In this document: positions 16,432 to 26,071 of the stretch, in pieces
Layout: every line of letters starts with the position of its first letter
How positions within the stretch are numbered: the first letter of the stretch is position 1
Assembly: GCA_011192005.1 (NCBI GenBank)
Contig: DUFB01000052.1
Span: 1 to 41,284 of the forward strand
From: Dehalococcoidia bacterium
GTDB taxonomy: Bacteria; Chloroflexota; Dehalococcoidia; Dehalococcoidales; RBG-16-60-22
Length of the DNA: 41,284 nt
Reading direction: 5' to 3'
The notes under the pieces: model-generated
Told to the model about the DNA's origin: nothing
Databases searched by the model: none
What the model saw: the letters and a program-made list of their open reading frames with translations, nothing else
Program-made: the position numbers and the translations under genes

Positions 16432-18066
16432 ATGCCAAAGTATATCTTTGTTACCGGAGGCGTGGTTAGTTCCGTAGGGAAAGGCATCGCCGTCGCTTCA
16501 ATTGGCACCATCTTGAAGAGTCGCGGGATGTCCGTTTCGGTACAGAAGCTGGACCCCTATTTAAACGTCGACCCGGGCACGATGTCACCCTACCAGCACG
16601 GCGAGGTGTTTGTGACCAAAGACGGCGCCGAGACCGACCTCGACCTAGGGAATTACGAGCGCTTTATCGACGCCGAGTTCACCGCCGATTCCAATGTAAC
16701 GTCGGGCCAGATATACAGCACGATTATCACCAAGGAGAGGCGGGGGGACTTCCTGGGCGGGACAATCCAGATCGTGCCCCACCTGGTCAACGAAATCAAG
16801 AACAGGTTCAAATTACTGGCCGAGAAATCTCAGGCCGACGTTATCCTCATCGAGGTGGGGGGCACGGTGGGCGACATCGAGGGGCAGCCGTTCCTCGAAG
16901 CCATCCGGCAGATGAGGAACGAGGTCGGCCGCAACAACGTCCTCTACATACACGTCACCTTTCTCCCCTACCTGAACTCCACCAAGGAACTGAAGACCAA
17001 GCCCACCCAGCACAGCGTCAACGAGCTGAGGCGCATCGGTATCCAGCCCGACGTGATAATATGCCGCAGCGATTACCCCATATCCGAGGGTATAACCGAT
17101 AAAATATCGCTTTTCTGCGACGTCGAAAGCAAGGCGGTCATTCCGCTACCCACCGTGGAGACGATTTACGAGATACCACTGATACTCGAGGAGACCGGGC
17201 TTGGAGAGATAATCATCGACAAACTCGGCTTAGAGACGGGCCCGGCCAGACTCGAACAATGGCGGGAAATGGTGGCAAGAATCAAGACACCCCGCGACCC
17301 GGTAAGTATCGCGCTGGTGGGCAAATACGTCGAGCTTAACGACGCCTATTACTCGGTGAGAGAGGCGCTGTACCACGCCGCCCTCTACCACGAAAGGGAG
17401 CTGAACCTGCTCTGGGTACACTCGGAAGAACTCGACAGGAATGACATGGAAAGCCTTCTTCGAACGGCGCAGGGGATTATCGTCCCGGGCGGTTTCGGGG
17501 AGAGGGGAATCGAGGGAAAGATAAAAGCCGCCAGGTACGCCCGTGAAAACGGCATACCCTACCTCGGTCTATGCCTGGGGCTGCACGTCATGGTCATAGA
17601 GTTTGCTCGCCACGTCTTTAATTCCAGGGAGCCGAATTCCACCGAGTTCAGTGCGTCGACGAAATATCCGGTTATCGACCTGCTGCCGGAACAGAAGAGC
17701 ATCAAGGACAAGGGCGCCACGATGCGCCTGGGCAATTATCCCTGCAAGCTGGTCGATAGCAGCCGTGCCGCCAGAGCTTACAACCAGCCCCTGATACAGG
17801 AACGCCACCGGCACCGGTTTGAATTTAATAATGAATACCGCGACGCTTTGCAGAAAGCTGGTATGACCTACAGCGGAGTTTCACCCGACGAAAAGCTGGT
17901 GGAAATCTGCGAACTGACCGACCACCCCTGGATGGTCAGTTGCCAGTTCCATCCCGAGTTTCAATCGAGGCCAGGCCGACCACACCCCCTGTTCCGGGAC
18001 TTCATCGGCGTGGCCAAAGATACACTGCGCGAAGGAGACCAACCGCCTTTACCTCTCTCCGGATAA
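16432..18066 (+). CDS. pyrG: CTP synthase
   Basis: PyrG aminates UTP to CTP with ATP and glutamine-derived ammonia. The 544-residue protein has the N-terminal synthase domain, starting with KYIFVTGGVVSSVGKGI (P-loop) and including KLDPYLNVDPGTMSPYQHGEVFV and VEVGGTVGDIEGQPF-type residues. The C-terminal glutaminase has oxyanion PGGFGERGIEGK, nucleophile Cys in GLCLGLHVM near 382, and the His/Glu pair in CQFHPEFQSRPG near 507. All catalytic residues are present. It has its own perfect promoter and a structured leader. A transaldolase gene follows after 18 bases. Confidence 0.97.
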   Translation: MPKYIFVTGGVVSSVGKGIAVASIGTILKSRGMSVSVQKLDPYLNVDPGTMSPYQHGEVFVTKDGAETDLDLGNYERFIDAEFTADSNVTSGQIYSTIITKERRGDFLGGTIQIVPHLVNEIKNRFKLLAEKSQADVILIEVGGTVGDIEGQPFLEAIRQMRNEVGRNNVLYIHVTFLPYLNSTKELKTKPTQHSVNELRRIGIQPDVIICRSDYPISEGITDKISLFCDVESKAVIPLPTVETIYEIPLILEETGLGEIIIDKLGLETGPARLEQWREMVARIKTPRDPVSIALVGKYVELNDAYYSVREALYHAALYHERELNLLWVHSEELDRNDMESLLRTAQGIIVPGGFGERGIEGKIKAARYARENGIPYLGLCLGLHVMVIEFARHVFNSREPNSTEFSASTKYPVIDLLPEQKSIKDKGATMRLGNYPCKLVDSSRAARAYNQPLIQERHRHRFEFNNEYRDALQKAGMTYSGVSPDEKLVEICELTDHPWMVSCQFHPEFQSRPGRPHPLFRDFIGVAKDTLREGDQPPLPLSG

Positions 18067-18084
18067 TTCGAGGAGGTGAGTATT

Positions 18085-18738
18085 ATGCAAATATTTCTCG
18101 ATACCGCCAATGTGGATAACATAAGTCAGGCCGCCGAACTGGGAATAATCAGCGGCGTTACCACCAATCCGACACTTCTGTCCAAGGAATCGACTGCCGA
18201 CTACGAAACGGTTACCAAAAAAATATGTTCAATAGTCAGCGGGCCGGTCTCCGTGGAGGTCCTAACCGAAGACGCCAAATCGATGATAAAGGAAGCCAGG
18301 CTAAAAGCCTCCTGGGCACCCAACGTGAACATCAAGATACCGATTACCGCCGACGGACTGCGGGCCACGTCCGCCCTGAGCCAGGAGGGCATTAAGGTTA
18401 ACATGACCCTCTGTTTCTCGGCCAACCAGGCCCTTCTGGGCGCCATGGCCGGGGCAACCTACGTAAGCATTTTCGTGGGAAGGCTTGACGACGCCGGACA
18501 GGACGGGATGCAGGTGGTCCAGGACGTGATGGATATCTTGGACAACTACCCCGAACTCGATACCCAGGTAATAGCCGCCAGTATCCGCAATCCGCTGCAC
18601 GTTACCCAGGCTGCCCTGATAGGGGCCCATATAGCTACCGTACCGTATAACGTTCTCATGCAGATGATACAGCATCCATTTACCGATGTCGGCATCAAGC
18701 GTTTCCTGGCCGACTGGAAGAGTGTATCCAAAAAATAA
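18085..18738 (+). CDS. Transaldolase / fructose-6-phosphate aldolase-like (short type)
   Basis: A 217-residue class I aldolase of the short transaldolase family (MipB/TalC/FsaA group). It begins MQIFLDTANVDNI and has GVTTNPTLLSK, the Schiff-base Lys in NVNIKIP (about residue 83), TLCFSANQALLGAMAGATYVSIFVGRLDD and a C-terminal IRNPLHVTQAALIGAHIATVP. Enzymes of this size act as transaldolases in the pentose phosphate pathway or as fructose-6-phosphate aldolases; sequence alone does not settle which. ATG 18085 has a full AGGAGGTGA just upstream and is preferred to GTG 18076. Co-transcription with pyrG is likely. Confidence 0.92.
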   Translation: MQIFLDTANVDNISQAAELGIISGVTTNPTLLSKESTADYETVTKKICSIVSGPVSVEVLTEDAKSMIKEARLKASWAPNVNIKIPITADGLRATSALSQEGIKVNMTLCFSANQALLGAMAGATYVSIFVGRLDDAGQDGMQVVQDVMDILDNYPELDTQVIAASIRNPLHVTQAALIGAHIATVPYNVLMQMIQHPFTDVGIKRFLADWKSVSKK

Positions 18739-18793
18739 AAAGAAAGATAAAAACTACACCCGAACAAGTACACGGGGTAAGTGAGGTGGAATC

Positions 18794-20059
18794 ATGAATA
18801 TAACCGAACTCGAACACAAAACCAAAGAGGAGCTGGTGCAAATCGCCAAGGAGATGGACATCCCTCTCCAGGCCGGTATCAAGAAGCAGGACATCATCCT
18901 ACGCCTGCTGGAAAACAAGACCGAACAGGAGGGGAATATCTTCTGCAGCGGCGTCCTGGATATCATGGCCGACGGCTACGGCTTCCTGAGGCAGGATACG
19001 CTGTTACCCAGCCAGACCGACGTCTATATATCGCCTTCACAGATACGGCGTTTCGGCCTGCGCAACGGCGACATGGTTACCGGACAGGGACGTCCGCCGA
19101 AAAGCAACGAGAAATACTTCAGCCTGCTGCAGGTGGTGGCGATTAACAACCTCGATCCCGATACCATCAAGAGCCGGCAGCCTTTCAACTCGCTTACGCC
19201 CACTTTCCCCGATAAGCTAATCAACCTCGAGCATTCCCCGAAAGACCTCGCCACGCGCCTGATTAACCTCATCGCGCCGATTGGACGAGGTCAGCGAGGT
19301 CTGGTGGTTTCGCCGCCGAAGGCGGGAAAAACGCTGCTGCTCAAGTCCATCGCCAGCGCCATTACCGCCAACTACGAGGACATCCACATGATTGTCTGCC
19401 TCATCGGTGAGCGCCCGGAAGAGGTTACCGACATGAAACGCTCGGTGAAGGGTGAGGTTATCGGGGCTACCTTTGATGAAATGGTCGAGAACCAGACCCG
19501 TGTCGCCGAGCTGACGCTGGAAAGAGCCAAGCGGCTGGTGGAAAGCGGCAAGGACGTGGTTATCCTGCTGGACGGAATTACCCGCATGACGCGCGCCTAT
19601 AACCTGGCTATGCCCTCCAGTGGGCGTACGTTATCCGGTGGTATAGACCCCGCCGCCCTGCATCCCGCCAAGCGCTTCTTCGGTGCCGCCCGCAATACCG
19701 CCGAGGGAGGCAGCCTGACGATTATCGCCACCTGCCTTATCGATACGGGCAGTCGGATGGACGACCTCATCTACGAGGAATTCAAGGGAACCGGCAACAT
19801 GGAACTGCACCTCGACCGGCGGCTCTCGGAACGGCGTACATTCCCGGCGATAGACATACAGCGCAGCGGCACACGGCGCGAGGAGCTTCTATTGGATGGA
19901 GAGACTTTAAAGCAGGTATGGCTGCTGCGTCGCATGGTAGCCATGATTGCCGATGATTCCAATAACTTCGTCGAAGCTACCGAACGCGTGTTGGACCGCA
20001 TGCGGAAGTCCGAGAACAATGTCCAGTTTCTAGCCGGCCTGAATAGAGAGATGGGATGA
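18794..20059 (+). CDS. rho: Transcription termination factor Rho
   Basis: Rho is the hexameric RNA-dependent ATPase that ends transcription at C-rich untranslated RNA. The 421-residue protein has the Rho_N helical domain (residues 1-45, [17 protein letters not shown]), a cold-shock-like RNA-binding domain with [11 protein letters not shown], Walker [12 protein letters not shown] near 176, [15 protein letters not shown], Walker [11 protein letters not shown] and the [11 protein letters not shown] segment near the subunit interface. No long insertion is present, unlike actinobacterial Rho. AGGTGGAATC precedes the ATG. Its presence means that not every transcript end here need have a hairpin. 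The stop overlaps the next gene as ATGA. Confidence 0.97.
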   Translation: MNITELEHKTKEELVQIAKEMDIPLQAGIKKQDIILRLLENKTEQEGNIFCSGVLDIMADGYGFLRQDTLLPSQTDVYISPSQIRRFGLRNGDMVTGQGRPPKSNEKYFSLLQVVAINNLDPDTIKSRQPFNSLTPTFPDKLINLEHSPKDLATRLINLIAPIGRGQRGLVVSPPKAGKTLLLKSIASAITANYEDIHMIVCLIGERPEEVTDMKRSVKGEVIGATFDEMVENQTRVAELTLERAKRLVESGKDVVILLDGITRMTRAYNLAMPSSGRTLSGGIDPAALHPAKRFFGAARNTAEGGSLTIIATCLIDTGSRMDDLIYEEFKGTGNMELHLDRRLSERRTFPAIDIQRSGTRREELLLDGETLKQVWLLRRMVAMIADDSNNFVEATERVLDRMRKSENNVQFLAGLNREMG

Positions 20060-20388
20060 TGCAAATAAGAAAAACGTATACGGATATAAATCCCGAACTC
20101 CTTTACGCCGAGATAAGGGATTTTGCCCTGAAACAGGGACTGACTCTGGGTGAAAACAAGCAGGAGACATATACCATCCCCGATGAATCAGCGATGTTTA
20201 TTTCGCGCGGCAACCTTTCCTTCAGTTCCAGGGACGGTGAATGTCTGAGGGTACATATCGTGGGGAGTAAGCGAGGCGAGACGAAGCTGATGATTGACAC
20301 CGATGATAAGCTTTTTCCCGGCGAGAAACTCCAGGCCCTCCAGGAAGATCTGGACTTCGTCGTCAGCTCCTACGAAGCCGAGGAGTAG
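20056..20388 (+). CDS. Small protein of unknown function coupled to rho, 110 aa
   Basis: I do not recognise a named family. The 110-residue product is acidic, predicted alpha/beta, without signal or membrane segments. It begins [25 protein letters not shown] and has several strands (ESAMFISRGNLSFSSRDGE, LRVHIVGSKRGETKLMIDTD) and a C-terminal helix. The ATG overlaps the rho stop (ATGA), so translation is coupled to rho; ATG 20059 is an alternative. The gene converges with the sigma/BFN gene, with only five bases between stops. A role related to Rho is suggested by position only. Confidence 0.7.
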   Translation: MMQIRKTYTDINPELLYAEIRDFALKQGLTLGENKQETYTIPDESAMFISRGNLSFSSRDGECLRVHIVGSKRGETKLMIDTDDKLFPGEKLQALQEDLDFVVSSYEAEE

Positions 20389-20393
20389 CCAGC

Positions 20394-21593
20394 CTAATTA
20401 CCAAAAAGCGTGGTTACAAACTCCTCATTTCTTCGAGTCTTCTCTTCTTGAGATATCTCCTGGTATTGTTTCGTAATTTTAGCCGCAAGGGCTTGATTTT
20501 GACGGAACCGTTCTTCCATACCCTTGACAATTTTTTCCAACCCCTTGCGGTTAGGTAAACCCTTGATATTCTTCGGAATACTTGTACCGGCGACCTCGAG
20601 TACCTCTTCAGCGACAAAGATTGGAACATCATTAAGAACGGCGAGGGCGATAGCATCGCTCGGGCGCGCATCTATTTCACAGGTCTTTTTACCGCAATGC
20701 ATTTTTACCACCGCGTAGAAGGTGGTTCTTTTTAACGCCACAACACTTATTCTTTCGACGCGGGCATTAATTCCATGAAGAAGGCTGGAGTAAAAACGGT
20801 GCGTTAAAGGTCGCGGAAACGTCAGATCGCTGAGTCCTATAGCGATAGATTCTCCCTCGGCAGGACCTATCCATATCGGCAGCAGGCGTCGACCTGCTTC
20901 GTCATACAGTGCGACAACATAATTATCGTAAGGCAGTTCCTGACCTTCCTTTGGTTCCACTTTAATCACATCAGCGATAGTAACCCTAACCATAGTTGGT
21001 CTCCTTTTTTCTGGCGGTATTATTTCCGGGTGGTCTAATAGCAGTCTTTCCTTAAGACGCTGGCGAGCGCGATGCAGCCGTACCTTAACAGCGCCGGGTG
21101 ATATTCCCTGTACCGCGGCAATCTCCTGCAGGCTCAACTGAGCGTAATAGTACAGGAGCGTGGCGTCCCGATCCCGAGAAGGCAGTGTATTGATTACATC
21201 TATTACAGTTTGGTGGAGTTCGCGTTCTTCGGCAACCTTCTCCGGTGTTAAAACCAGGCTGGAAAAAGGAGTGGGGAAAAAATATAGACCTTCCAAAATC
21301 GCTTCTAAAGAGAAAAAGTCGATTTTACAGTCCCGTAGATGACTTCGGCATACGTTCAGGACGATGCCGTAGAGCCAACTCCTGAAACGCGATGGGTTGC
21401 GCAGGCTGCCAAGGGAGAGATACGCCTGGAGCAAAGCCTGCTGAGCCAGCTCCTCCGCCAAATCTTCCCGAGAAACCAACCGCAAAGACAGAAGCCTCGC
21501 CATTTCCCCGTAACGCCGGGTGAGTATATCGAAGGCATCCTTATCCCCCTGACGCGCCAGCTCAACCAGTTCTATATCCGCTTTTTCCTGCAA
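20394..21593 (-). CDS. ECF-type sigma factor fused to a DUF151 bifunctional nuclease
   Basis: One open frame of 399 residues joins two proteins that are usually separate. Residues 1-190 form an ECF-like sigma-70 factor: region 2 (DAFDILTRRYGEMARLLSL to FRSWLYGIVLNVCRSHL) and region 4 with a helix-turn-helix (LSLQEIAAVQGISPGAVKVRLHRARQRLKERL). From residue 201 it is a DUF151/BFN domain (VRVTIADVIKV, LLPIWIGPAEGESIAIGL, CEIDARPSDAIALAVLNDVPIFV), then a charged helical tail. The start TTG 21593 has AGGAG five bases upstream; GTG 21620 is an alternative. The junction contains A6, a strong internal ribosome-binding site and ATG 20993. It follows tyrA by about 75 bases. Confidence 0.82.
   Translation of the reverse strand: MQEKADIELVELARQGDKDAFDILTRRYGEMARLLSLRLVSREDLAEELAQQALLQAYLSLGSLRNPSRFRSWLYGIVLNVCRSHLRDCKIDFFSLEAILEGLYFFPTPFSSLVLTPEKVAEERELHQTVIDVINTLPSRDRDATLLYYYAQLSLQEIAAVQGISPGAVKVRLHRARQRLKERLLLDHPEIIPPEKRRPTMVRVTIADVIKVEPKEGQELPYDNYVVALYDEAGRRLLPIWIGPAEGESIAIGLSDLTFPRPLTHRFYSSLLHGINARVERISVVALKRTTFYAVVKMHCGKKTCEIDARPSDAIALAVLNDVPIFVAEEVLEVAGTSIPKNIKGLPNRKGLEKIVKGMEERFRQNQALAAKITKQYQEISQEEKTRRNEEFVTTLFGN
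20991..21005 (-). promoter_or_regulatory. Internal ribosome-binding site and start for the BFN domain
   Basis: On the minus strand, AGGAG (21005-21001) follows an A6 run and lies seven bases before ATG 20993, which opens a 199-residue BFN protein starting MVRVTIADVIKV. This is as good as any start signal in the window, so the nuclease is probably also made alone. Confidence 0.65.
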
Positions 21594-21617
21594 ATGAACT
21601 CCTGTTATCAAACCATA

Positions 21618-21629
21618 CACTATATAGTG
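21618..21629. promoter_or_regulatory. Palindrome upstream of the sigma/BFN gene
   Basis: CACTATATAGTG is a perfect 12-base palindrome, 25 bases before the preferred TTG start at 21593. It includes a TATAGT that could serve as a minus-strand -10. It could be an operator or just an AT-rich promoter core; no good -35 is seen. Confidence 0.3.
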
Positions 21630-21667
21630 GTATAAAAAGACGGAAAGGTTACAGATATCACAGGGAG

Positions 21668-22555
21668 TTAAAGCCCCTCGACTATCCGGTACATCTTCTC
21701 GTAGGAATTGACGAAGTCGGGAGCAACTTTTTCCAGCCTGCTTTTCAGGGCTTTCATCCTCTCCACAAACTCCCGGCGGTCTTTCCCCGCCACGAGGTCA
21801 GCCCACTCGCCGGTTTTCTCGCGGAAGAGATTTTCGTAATCGGTCACCCTTGGGAAATTCATCTGGAGAGACGCATAAAGCTCGGGGTCTTCCGAGAGTA
21901 CACTCTCGATAAGCGTCAGTAATACTTTATAGGTAGAGCTGCCGGAGGTCTCCATAGGCCTGATTTCACCGGAACTGAGGAGTGTATCAGCGGCAACCAG
22001 CGCGATGAAGTGAGACAGTCCGAGAACGAGGCTCATCGTCTCGTCGTGCTCCTGCGGTGTCATCCGGCTGACCCGGGCGCCTTTGGATTCGAGATAAGCG
22101 GTGATTTTGTCGGCCAGCGCCATTTCCTCATCGTTAGTTGGGGTGAGGACAACGTTCTTATTGGTGATGCTGGCCGCCCCCGGCCCGAAAAGCGGATGCG
22201 CGCCGAGTATCCGGCCCTCCCTGAAATGGCGGTGCATAAGGTCGACGGGGCGTTCTTTGGTGGAGGTGATGTCGATAACCACCTGGTCGGCCCGCACGCG
22301 GGGACCTATCTCCTTAACGACTTCCTCAAAGCCCTCGATGGGAACCGACAGCAGAATATAGTCGGCTCCCCGAATCGCGTCGGTATTACTGGCGGCAATT
22401 ACAACCGCGAGCCGGCGCCCGGTATCCGCCAGACTTTTTTCATCTGTATCGGCGATGATTACCTTAAAATCATCCTCAAGCAGCAGACCGGAGAGCCAGC
22501 GGCCCATCTTGCCGGCACCACCGATGACAGCGATACGTTTTCCTCTGATATTCAT
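21668..22555 (-). CDS. tyrA: Prephenate dehydrogenase
   Basis: TyrA oxidatively decarboxylates prephenate to 4-hydroxyphenylpyruvate, the precursor of tyrosine. The 295-residue protein has an N-terminal Rossmann domain (RIAVIGGAGKMGRWLSGLL, with acidic Asp after strand 2 in VIIADTDE suggesting NAD), SVPIEGFEEVVKEIGP, DITSTKERPV, the substrate-site HPLFGPGAASITNKNVVLTP and a helical C-terminal half with LGLSHFIALVAADTL. No ACT or chorismate mutase domain is attached. It ends the aromatic run proper, 27 bases after pheA. Arogenate as substrate cannot be ruled out. Confidence 0.94.
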   Translation of the reverse strand: MNIRGKRIAVIGGAGKMGRWLSGLLLEDDFKVIIADTDEKSLADTGRRLAVVIAASNTDAIRGADYILLSVPIEGFEEVVKEIGPRVRADQVVIDITSTKERPVDLMHRHFREGRILGAHPLFGPGAASITNKNVVLTPTNDEEMALADKITAYLESKGARVSRMTPQEHDETMSLVLGLSHFIALVAADTLLSSGEIRPMETSGSSTYKVLLTLIESVLSEDPELYASLQMNFPRVTDYENLFREKTGEWADLVAGKDRREFVERMKALKSRLEKVAPDFVNSYEKMYRIVEGL

Positions 22556-22582
22556 ATCACAATGAAAGCAATAAATGGAGAG

Positions 22583-23650
22583 TTACTTCATCCGGGGATA
22601 GGAACCCAGCACTTTAACGAATATGGAAAGCTCGTCCAGCTTCTGCAGGGCAGCCCGGAGTTCTTTATCCTGGTGGTGCCCGGAGATGTCCATGTAGAAA
22701 TTATATTCCCACGGCTGGTGGCGCGTGGGACGGGATTCCAGTTTGGTGAGGTTGATATTGCTGGCGGCGAACTCCTTAAGGCAATCGTAGAGCGCCCCAG
22801 GCTTATGCTTCAGAGAAAAGACGATGGAGGTCTTGTCGTTACCGGTGGGCGCGGCATCTTCCTTGGAGAGGATGAAGAAGCGCGTATAGTTATGCGGGTT
22901 ATCCTCAATTTCCCTGGCGATTATCTTCATGCCGTATAGCTCGGCGGCACGGGCGCTGGCGATAGCGGCGCTGTCGGTCAGATTCTGTTCTTTAATCATC
23001 CTGACGCTGCCGGCCGTATCGGACTCGGGTATTAGTTCGGCGGCAAGATGGCTTAAAAAGCTGCGGCACTGACCGAGAGCCTGCGGGTGGGAATAGACCT
23101 TCTTGATACTATCGAGCCCCGCTCCGGGACCGCCAATAAGGCAGTGGCTGATGCGAAGCTCAGTCTCGCCGCATATCATCAGGGGCGAATCAAGGAGGAG
23201 GTCGTAAGCACGGGTAATGCTGCCCTCGAGGGAGTTCTCTACCGGAACAGCGGCAAAGGGAACCTCGGCGGTTTCGACGGCTTCAAAGACCTCATCGAGG
23301 GTACCGCAGGGATAGCCTTCGGTCAGCTTTCCGAAGAAGCGGAAAGCGGCCTCCTCGGTATAAGCGCCCGGCTCGCCCTGGAAGGCAACCTTGACCGACT
23401 GTATTTTCTTGCTGGCCTCGATTATCTGCCGGTAGATTCCCTCGATATCGCCGGGACTGACGTTATTATCGCGCGCCAGTTTCCTGACATGCTCCAGAAC
23501 CCGGCGTTCCCGCTCGCGGTCTTCAATGATACGGTTCTTTTCCTTCTTGTCCTGCCCGATATCCTCGGCCACCCTGATTCTCTCGCCGATTAGCTCAACG
23601 ATGCGGTTGTCCAGTTCGTCGATTTTCTTTCTCAAGTCATCAAGGCTCAT
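22583..23650 (-). CDS. pheA: Chorismate mutase / prephenate dehydratase (P-protein)
   Basis: A bifunctional enzyme taking chorismate through prephenate to phenylpyruvate. Residues 1-80 are an AroQ chorismate mutase ([27 protein letters not shown]). Residues about 88-265 are the dehydratase, with [24 protein letters not shown] and the catalytic NYTRFFIL. The last 75 residues are an ACT domain with [12 protein letters not shown] and [17 protein letters not shown], the sites that bind phenylalanine for feedback inhibition. The 355-residue length matches P-proteins. The start overlaps the aroC stop as ATGA. All three modules appear intact, so allosteric control by Phe is expected. Confidence 0.96.
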   Translation of the reverse strand: MSLDDLRKKIDELDNRIVELIGERIRVAEDIGQDKKEKNRIIEDRERERRVLEHVRKLARDNNVSPGDIEGIYRQIIEASKKIQSVKVAFQGEPGAYTEEAAFRFFGKLTEGYPCGTLDEVFEAVETAEVPFAAVPVENSLEGSITRAYDLLLDSPLMICGETELRISHCLIGGPGAGLDSIKKVYSHPQALGQCRSFLSHLAAELIPESDTAGSVRMIKEQNLTDSAAIASARAAELYGMKIIAREIEDNPHNYTRFFILSKEDAAPTGNDKTSIVFSLKHKPGALYDCLKEFAASNINLTKLESRPTRHQPWEYNFYMDISGHHQDKELRAALQKLDELSIFVKVLGSYPRMK

Positions 23651-24735
23651 TTTATCACCCTCGGGATATATCCCGCCCTCATGGCGAAATCGCAGAGCGT
23701 TACCGCCATCATGGCTTCAACGACGACGACGGCCCGCGGCACGATGCAGACATCATGCCGGCCGCCGATGGTTATGGTGGTGTTTTCCATTTTCTCGATA
23801 TCCACAGTGTCCTGCTCGATAGCGATGGAGGAGGTCGGCTTGACAGCGACCTTGACCACCAGGGGCATGCCGTTGCTGATACCGCCGTTAATTCCGCCAG
23901 AGTTATTGGAGGTAGTGATGACCCTGCCCTTTTCAACGCGGAAGAGGTCGTTGTTCTGCGAACCCTTCAGGCGCGCCGACGTAAAACCGGTACCGAACTC
24001 GACGCCCTTGACAGCGGGGATTGCCAGTAAAGCCCTGGCAAGCTCCCCGTCCAGGTTATCAAAGACCGGTTCGCCGAGACCGACGGGCACGTTCACAGCG
24101 ATGCATTCGATGATACCGCCGAGGCTGTCGCCTTCCTTTTTCACTTCAGCGATGAGGTCGTTCATCCGCTTCGATGCCGCCGCATTGGCGCAGCGGAGGG
24201 GGTCATTCACCGCCTGCTTGATTTCTTCGTAAGAGGTGGTCCTGGCGGCGATACCGCCGATTTCCACCGTATGAGCGAATATTTCGGTGCCGATGGTGCC
24301 CAGAGCTTTTTTCGCGATAGCACCAGCCATGACAAAACCGGCCGTAATTCTGCCGGAGAACCTTCCTCCGCCACGCCAGTCTTGGTAACCGCCGTACTTA
24401 ACGTGAGCGGTATAGTCGGCGTGACCGGGGCGGAGTTTGCCCCTGATTTTCTCGTAGTCGCTATCGTCGACATCCTTATTGCGTACCATCAGGCAGACTG
24501 GAGCGCCGGTGGTGAACCCCCCGCTGATACCGGAGAGTATTTCCACCCGGTCGTCCTCACGCCGGCCGGTGGCGGCGGTGCTATTTCCGGGACGTCTTTT
24601 ATCCAGTTCCGACTGAATATCGGTTTCGTCGATGGACAAACCGGCGGGGCAGCCGTCAACGATAACGCCGATGCATTTACCGTGGCTCTCGCCGTAGCTG
24701 GTTACGGTGAATAATTTACCGATGGTGTTACTCAT
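23647..24735 (-). CDS. aroC: Chorismate synthase
   Basis: AroC performs the last step of the shikimate pathway, removing phosphate from EPSP to give chorismate with reduced FMN. The 362-residue protein has the N-terminal [53 protein letters not shown] and [15 protein letters not shown] signatures, and the C-terminal [18 protein letters not shown] and [17 protein letters not shown]. The residues that bind FMN and EPSP look complete. There is no built-in flavin reductase domain, so the enzyme is presumably of the monofunctional type needing external reduced flavin. It overlaps aroA by 8 bases and pheA by 4. Confidence 0.97.
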   Translation of the reverse strand: MSNTIGKLFTVTSYGESHGKCIGVIVDGCPAGLSIDETDIQSELDKRRPGNSTAATGRREDDRVEILSGISGGFTTGAPVCLMVRNKDVDDSDYEKIRGKLRPGHADYTAHVKYGGYQDWRGGGRFSGRITAGFVMAGAIAKKALGTIGTEIFAHTVEIGGIAARTTSYEEIKQAVNDPLRCANAAASKRMNDLIAEVKKEGDSLGGIIECIAVNVPVGLGEPVFDNLDGELARALLAIPAVKGVEFGTGFTSARLKGSQNNDLFRVEKGRVITTSNNSGGINGGISNGMPLVVKVAVKPTSSIAIEQDTVDIEKMENTTITIGGRHDVCIVPRAVVVVEAMMAVTLCDFAMRAGYIPRVIK

Positions 24736-26071
24736 GTGTTTCCACCTTGCCGCCGATATTTTTCAGCGATTCCCAGAATCCGGGATAGGTTTTAGCGACG
24801 CATTCGGCGTCGGTAATGGTGATATCGCCCAAGGCGCAACCAAGTATGGCGAAAGCCATGGCGATGCGATGGTCCTTACGGCTATCGATTGTAACCGGCT
24901 CGCGCTTCTCCTCGGCCGCTCCTCCGGACTGGCTTTTTTCATCCTCTCCCGATTCCTCTTCTTTTTCTTCGTCGGCCGGCTTCTTCGTTGCCAGGCCGGT
25001 AACGGTAATTTTGTTTCTTTCTTCATGCACGGTCACGCCTATCCTACCCAGTCCTTCCCTGACCGCAGCCACTCGGTCCGATTCCTTAATCCTGGCCCTC
25101 TCAATGCCGGTAAACTCGCTGGTGCCCTCGGCCAGGGCTGCCAGTACCGCCACCGTCGGCAGCAGGTCAATACAATCGGAAAGGTCGGCATGGACTGCCT
25201 TCAACTCACCCTTTGAAACGGACACGGAATCGCCGGCAACCCTGACTTTAACCCCCATGTTCCGTAAAATATCCAGAATCACTCGGTCGCCCTGGACGCT
25301 GGTGGTGGAGATATTCTCAACCTTAATCCCTTCGGATAAAGCGCCCATCGCCAGGAAGTAGGCAGCCGAAGACCAGTCGCCCTCAACGGGGAATTGTGTT
25401 GCCCGGTAAGTCTGCCGGGGAACAACATACTTATCAAAAGAGGTACTCACGTTGATGCCGAACTTCTTAAGACATCTGGTGGTCATGAGAAGATAGGGAC
25501 GCGAAGTCAATTGAGAAGTTAGCCTGATGCTAACTTCCTTCTTCGCAAAAGGGGCGACCAGCAGCAGCGCCGAAATGAACTGGGAGCTGATATGCCCCGG
25601 TAATTCGGTTGTCCCACCCCTAAGCGTGCTCCCCTCTACGGATACCGGGGACGTGGTCTTGCCGTCCAGCGAGCAGGTAACCCCCAGTTTACCCAGTGCC
25701 TCCACCAGCGACCTTACCGGTCTCTTGGAAAGAGAGGGCCCGCCGACCAACCGGCATTTCCCCGGGATGATGGAGCAGATTGCCGTCATGAACCTCAGGG
25801 TGGTCGCCGATTCGCCGCAATATAAGTCCTCCGAGGGGGCGCGGAAAGTACCGCCCAGGACTCGCCAGGTACCGTCCCCCCGCTGGATATCAATCCCCAC
25901 CTTGCCCAGCACATCAGCGGCGGCATCGGTATCCTCGCATACTAAGGGATTTTCCAGGACGCTTTCACCTTTTGATAAGGCAGCGCACATTAACGCGCGT
26001 ATCGTCTGGCTTTTAGACGAGGGTACCTTTACGCTTCCTTTAGGCTCGCTTTTGTTTACCGTGACCTGCAT
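24728..26071 (-). CDS. aroA: 3-phosphoshikimate 1-carboxyvinyltransferase (EPSP synthase) with acidic insertion
   Basis: AroA transfers the enolpyruvyl group of PEP to shikimate 3-phosphate. The 447-residue protein has [12 protein letters not shown] near residue 17, the PEP-site [11 protein letters not shown] near 85, [12 protein letters not shown], and the late RIKESDR and [12 protein letters not shown]. At the Gly96 position of the E. coli enzyme it has Ala (SAT instead of AGT), a residue associated with glyphosate-tolerant forms. About 30 residues of Glu/Lys/Ser-rich sequence ([20 protein letters not shown] and onward) are inserted just before the SRKDHRIAM motif. It overlaps aroK by 32 bases and aroC by 8. 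Confidence 0.95.
   Translation of the reverse strand: MQVTVNKSEPKGSVKVPSSKSQTIRALMCAALSKGESVLENPLVCEDTDAAADVLGKVGIDIQRGDGTWRVLGGTFRAPSEDLYCGESATTLRFMTAICSIIPGKCRLVGGPSLSKRPVRSLVEALGKLGVTCSLDGKTTSPVSVEGSTLRGGTTELPGHISSQFISALLLVAPFAKKEVSIRLTSQLTSRPYLLMTTRCLKKFGINVSTSFDKYVVPRQTYRATQFPVEGDWSSAAYFLAMGALSEGIKVENISTTSVQGDRVILDILRNMGVKVRVAGDSVSVSKGELKAVHADLSDCIDLLPTVAVLAALAEGTSEFTGIERARIKESDRVAAVREGLGRIGVTVHEERNKITVTGLATKKPADEEKEEESGEDEKSQSGGAAEEKREPVTIDSRKDHRIAMAFAILGCALGDITITDAECVAKTYPGFWESLKNIGGKVETHE

Noticed and set aside
22010-22939. Plus-strand open frame across tyrA and pheA
   Set aside because: It spans parts of two real minus-strand genes and has no independent evidence.
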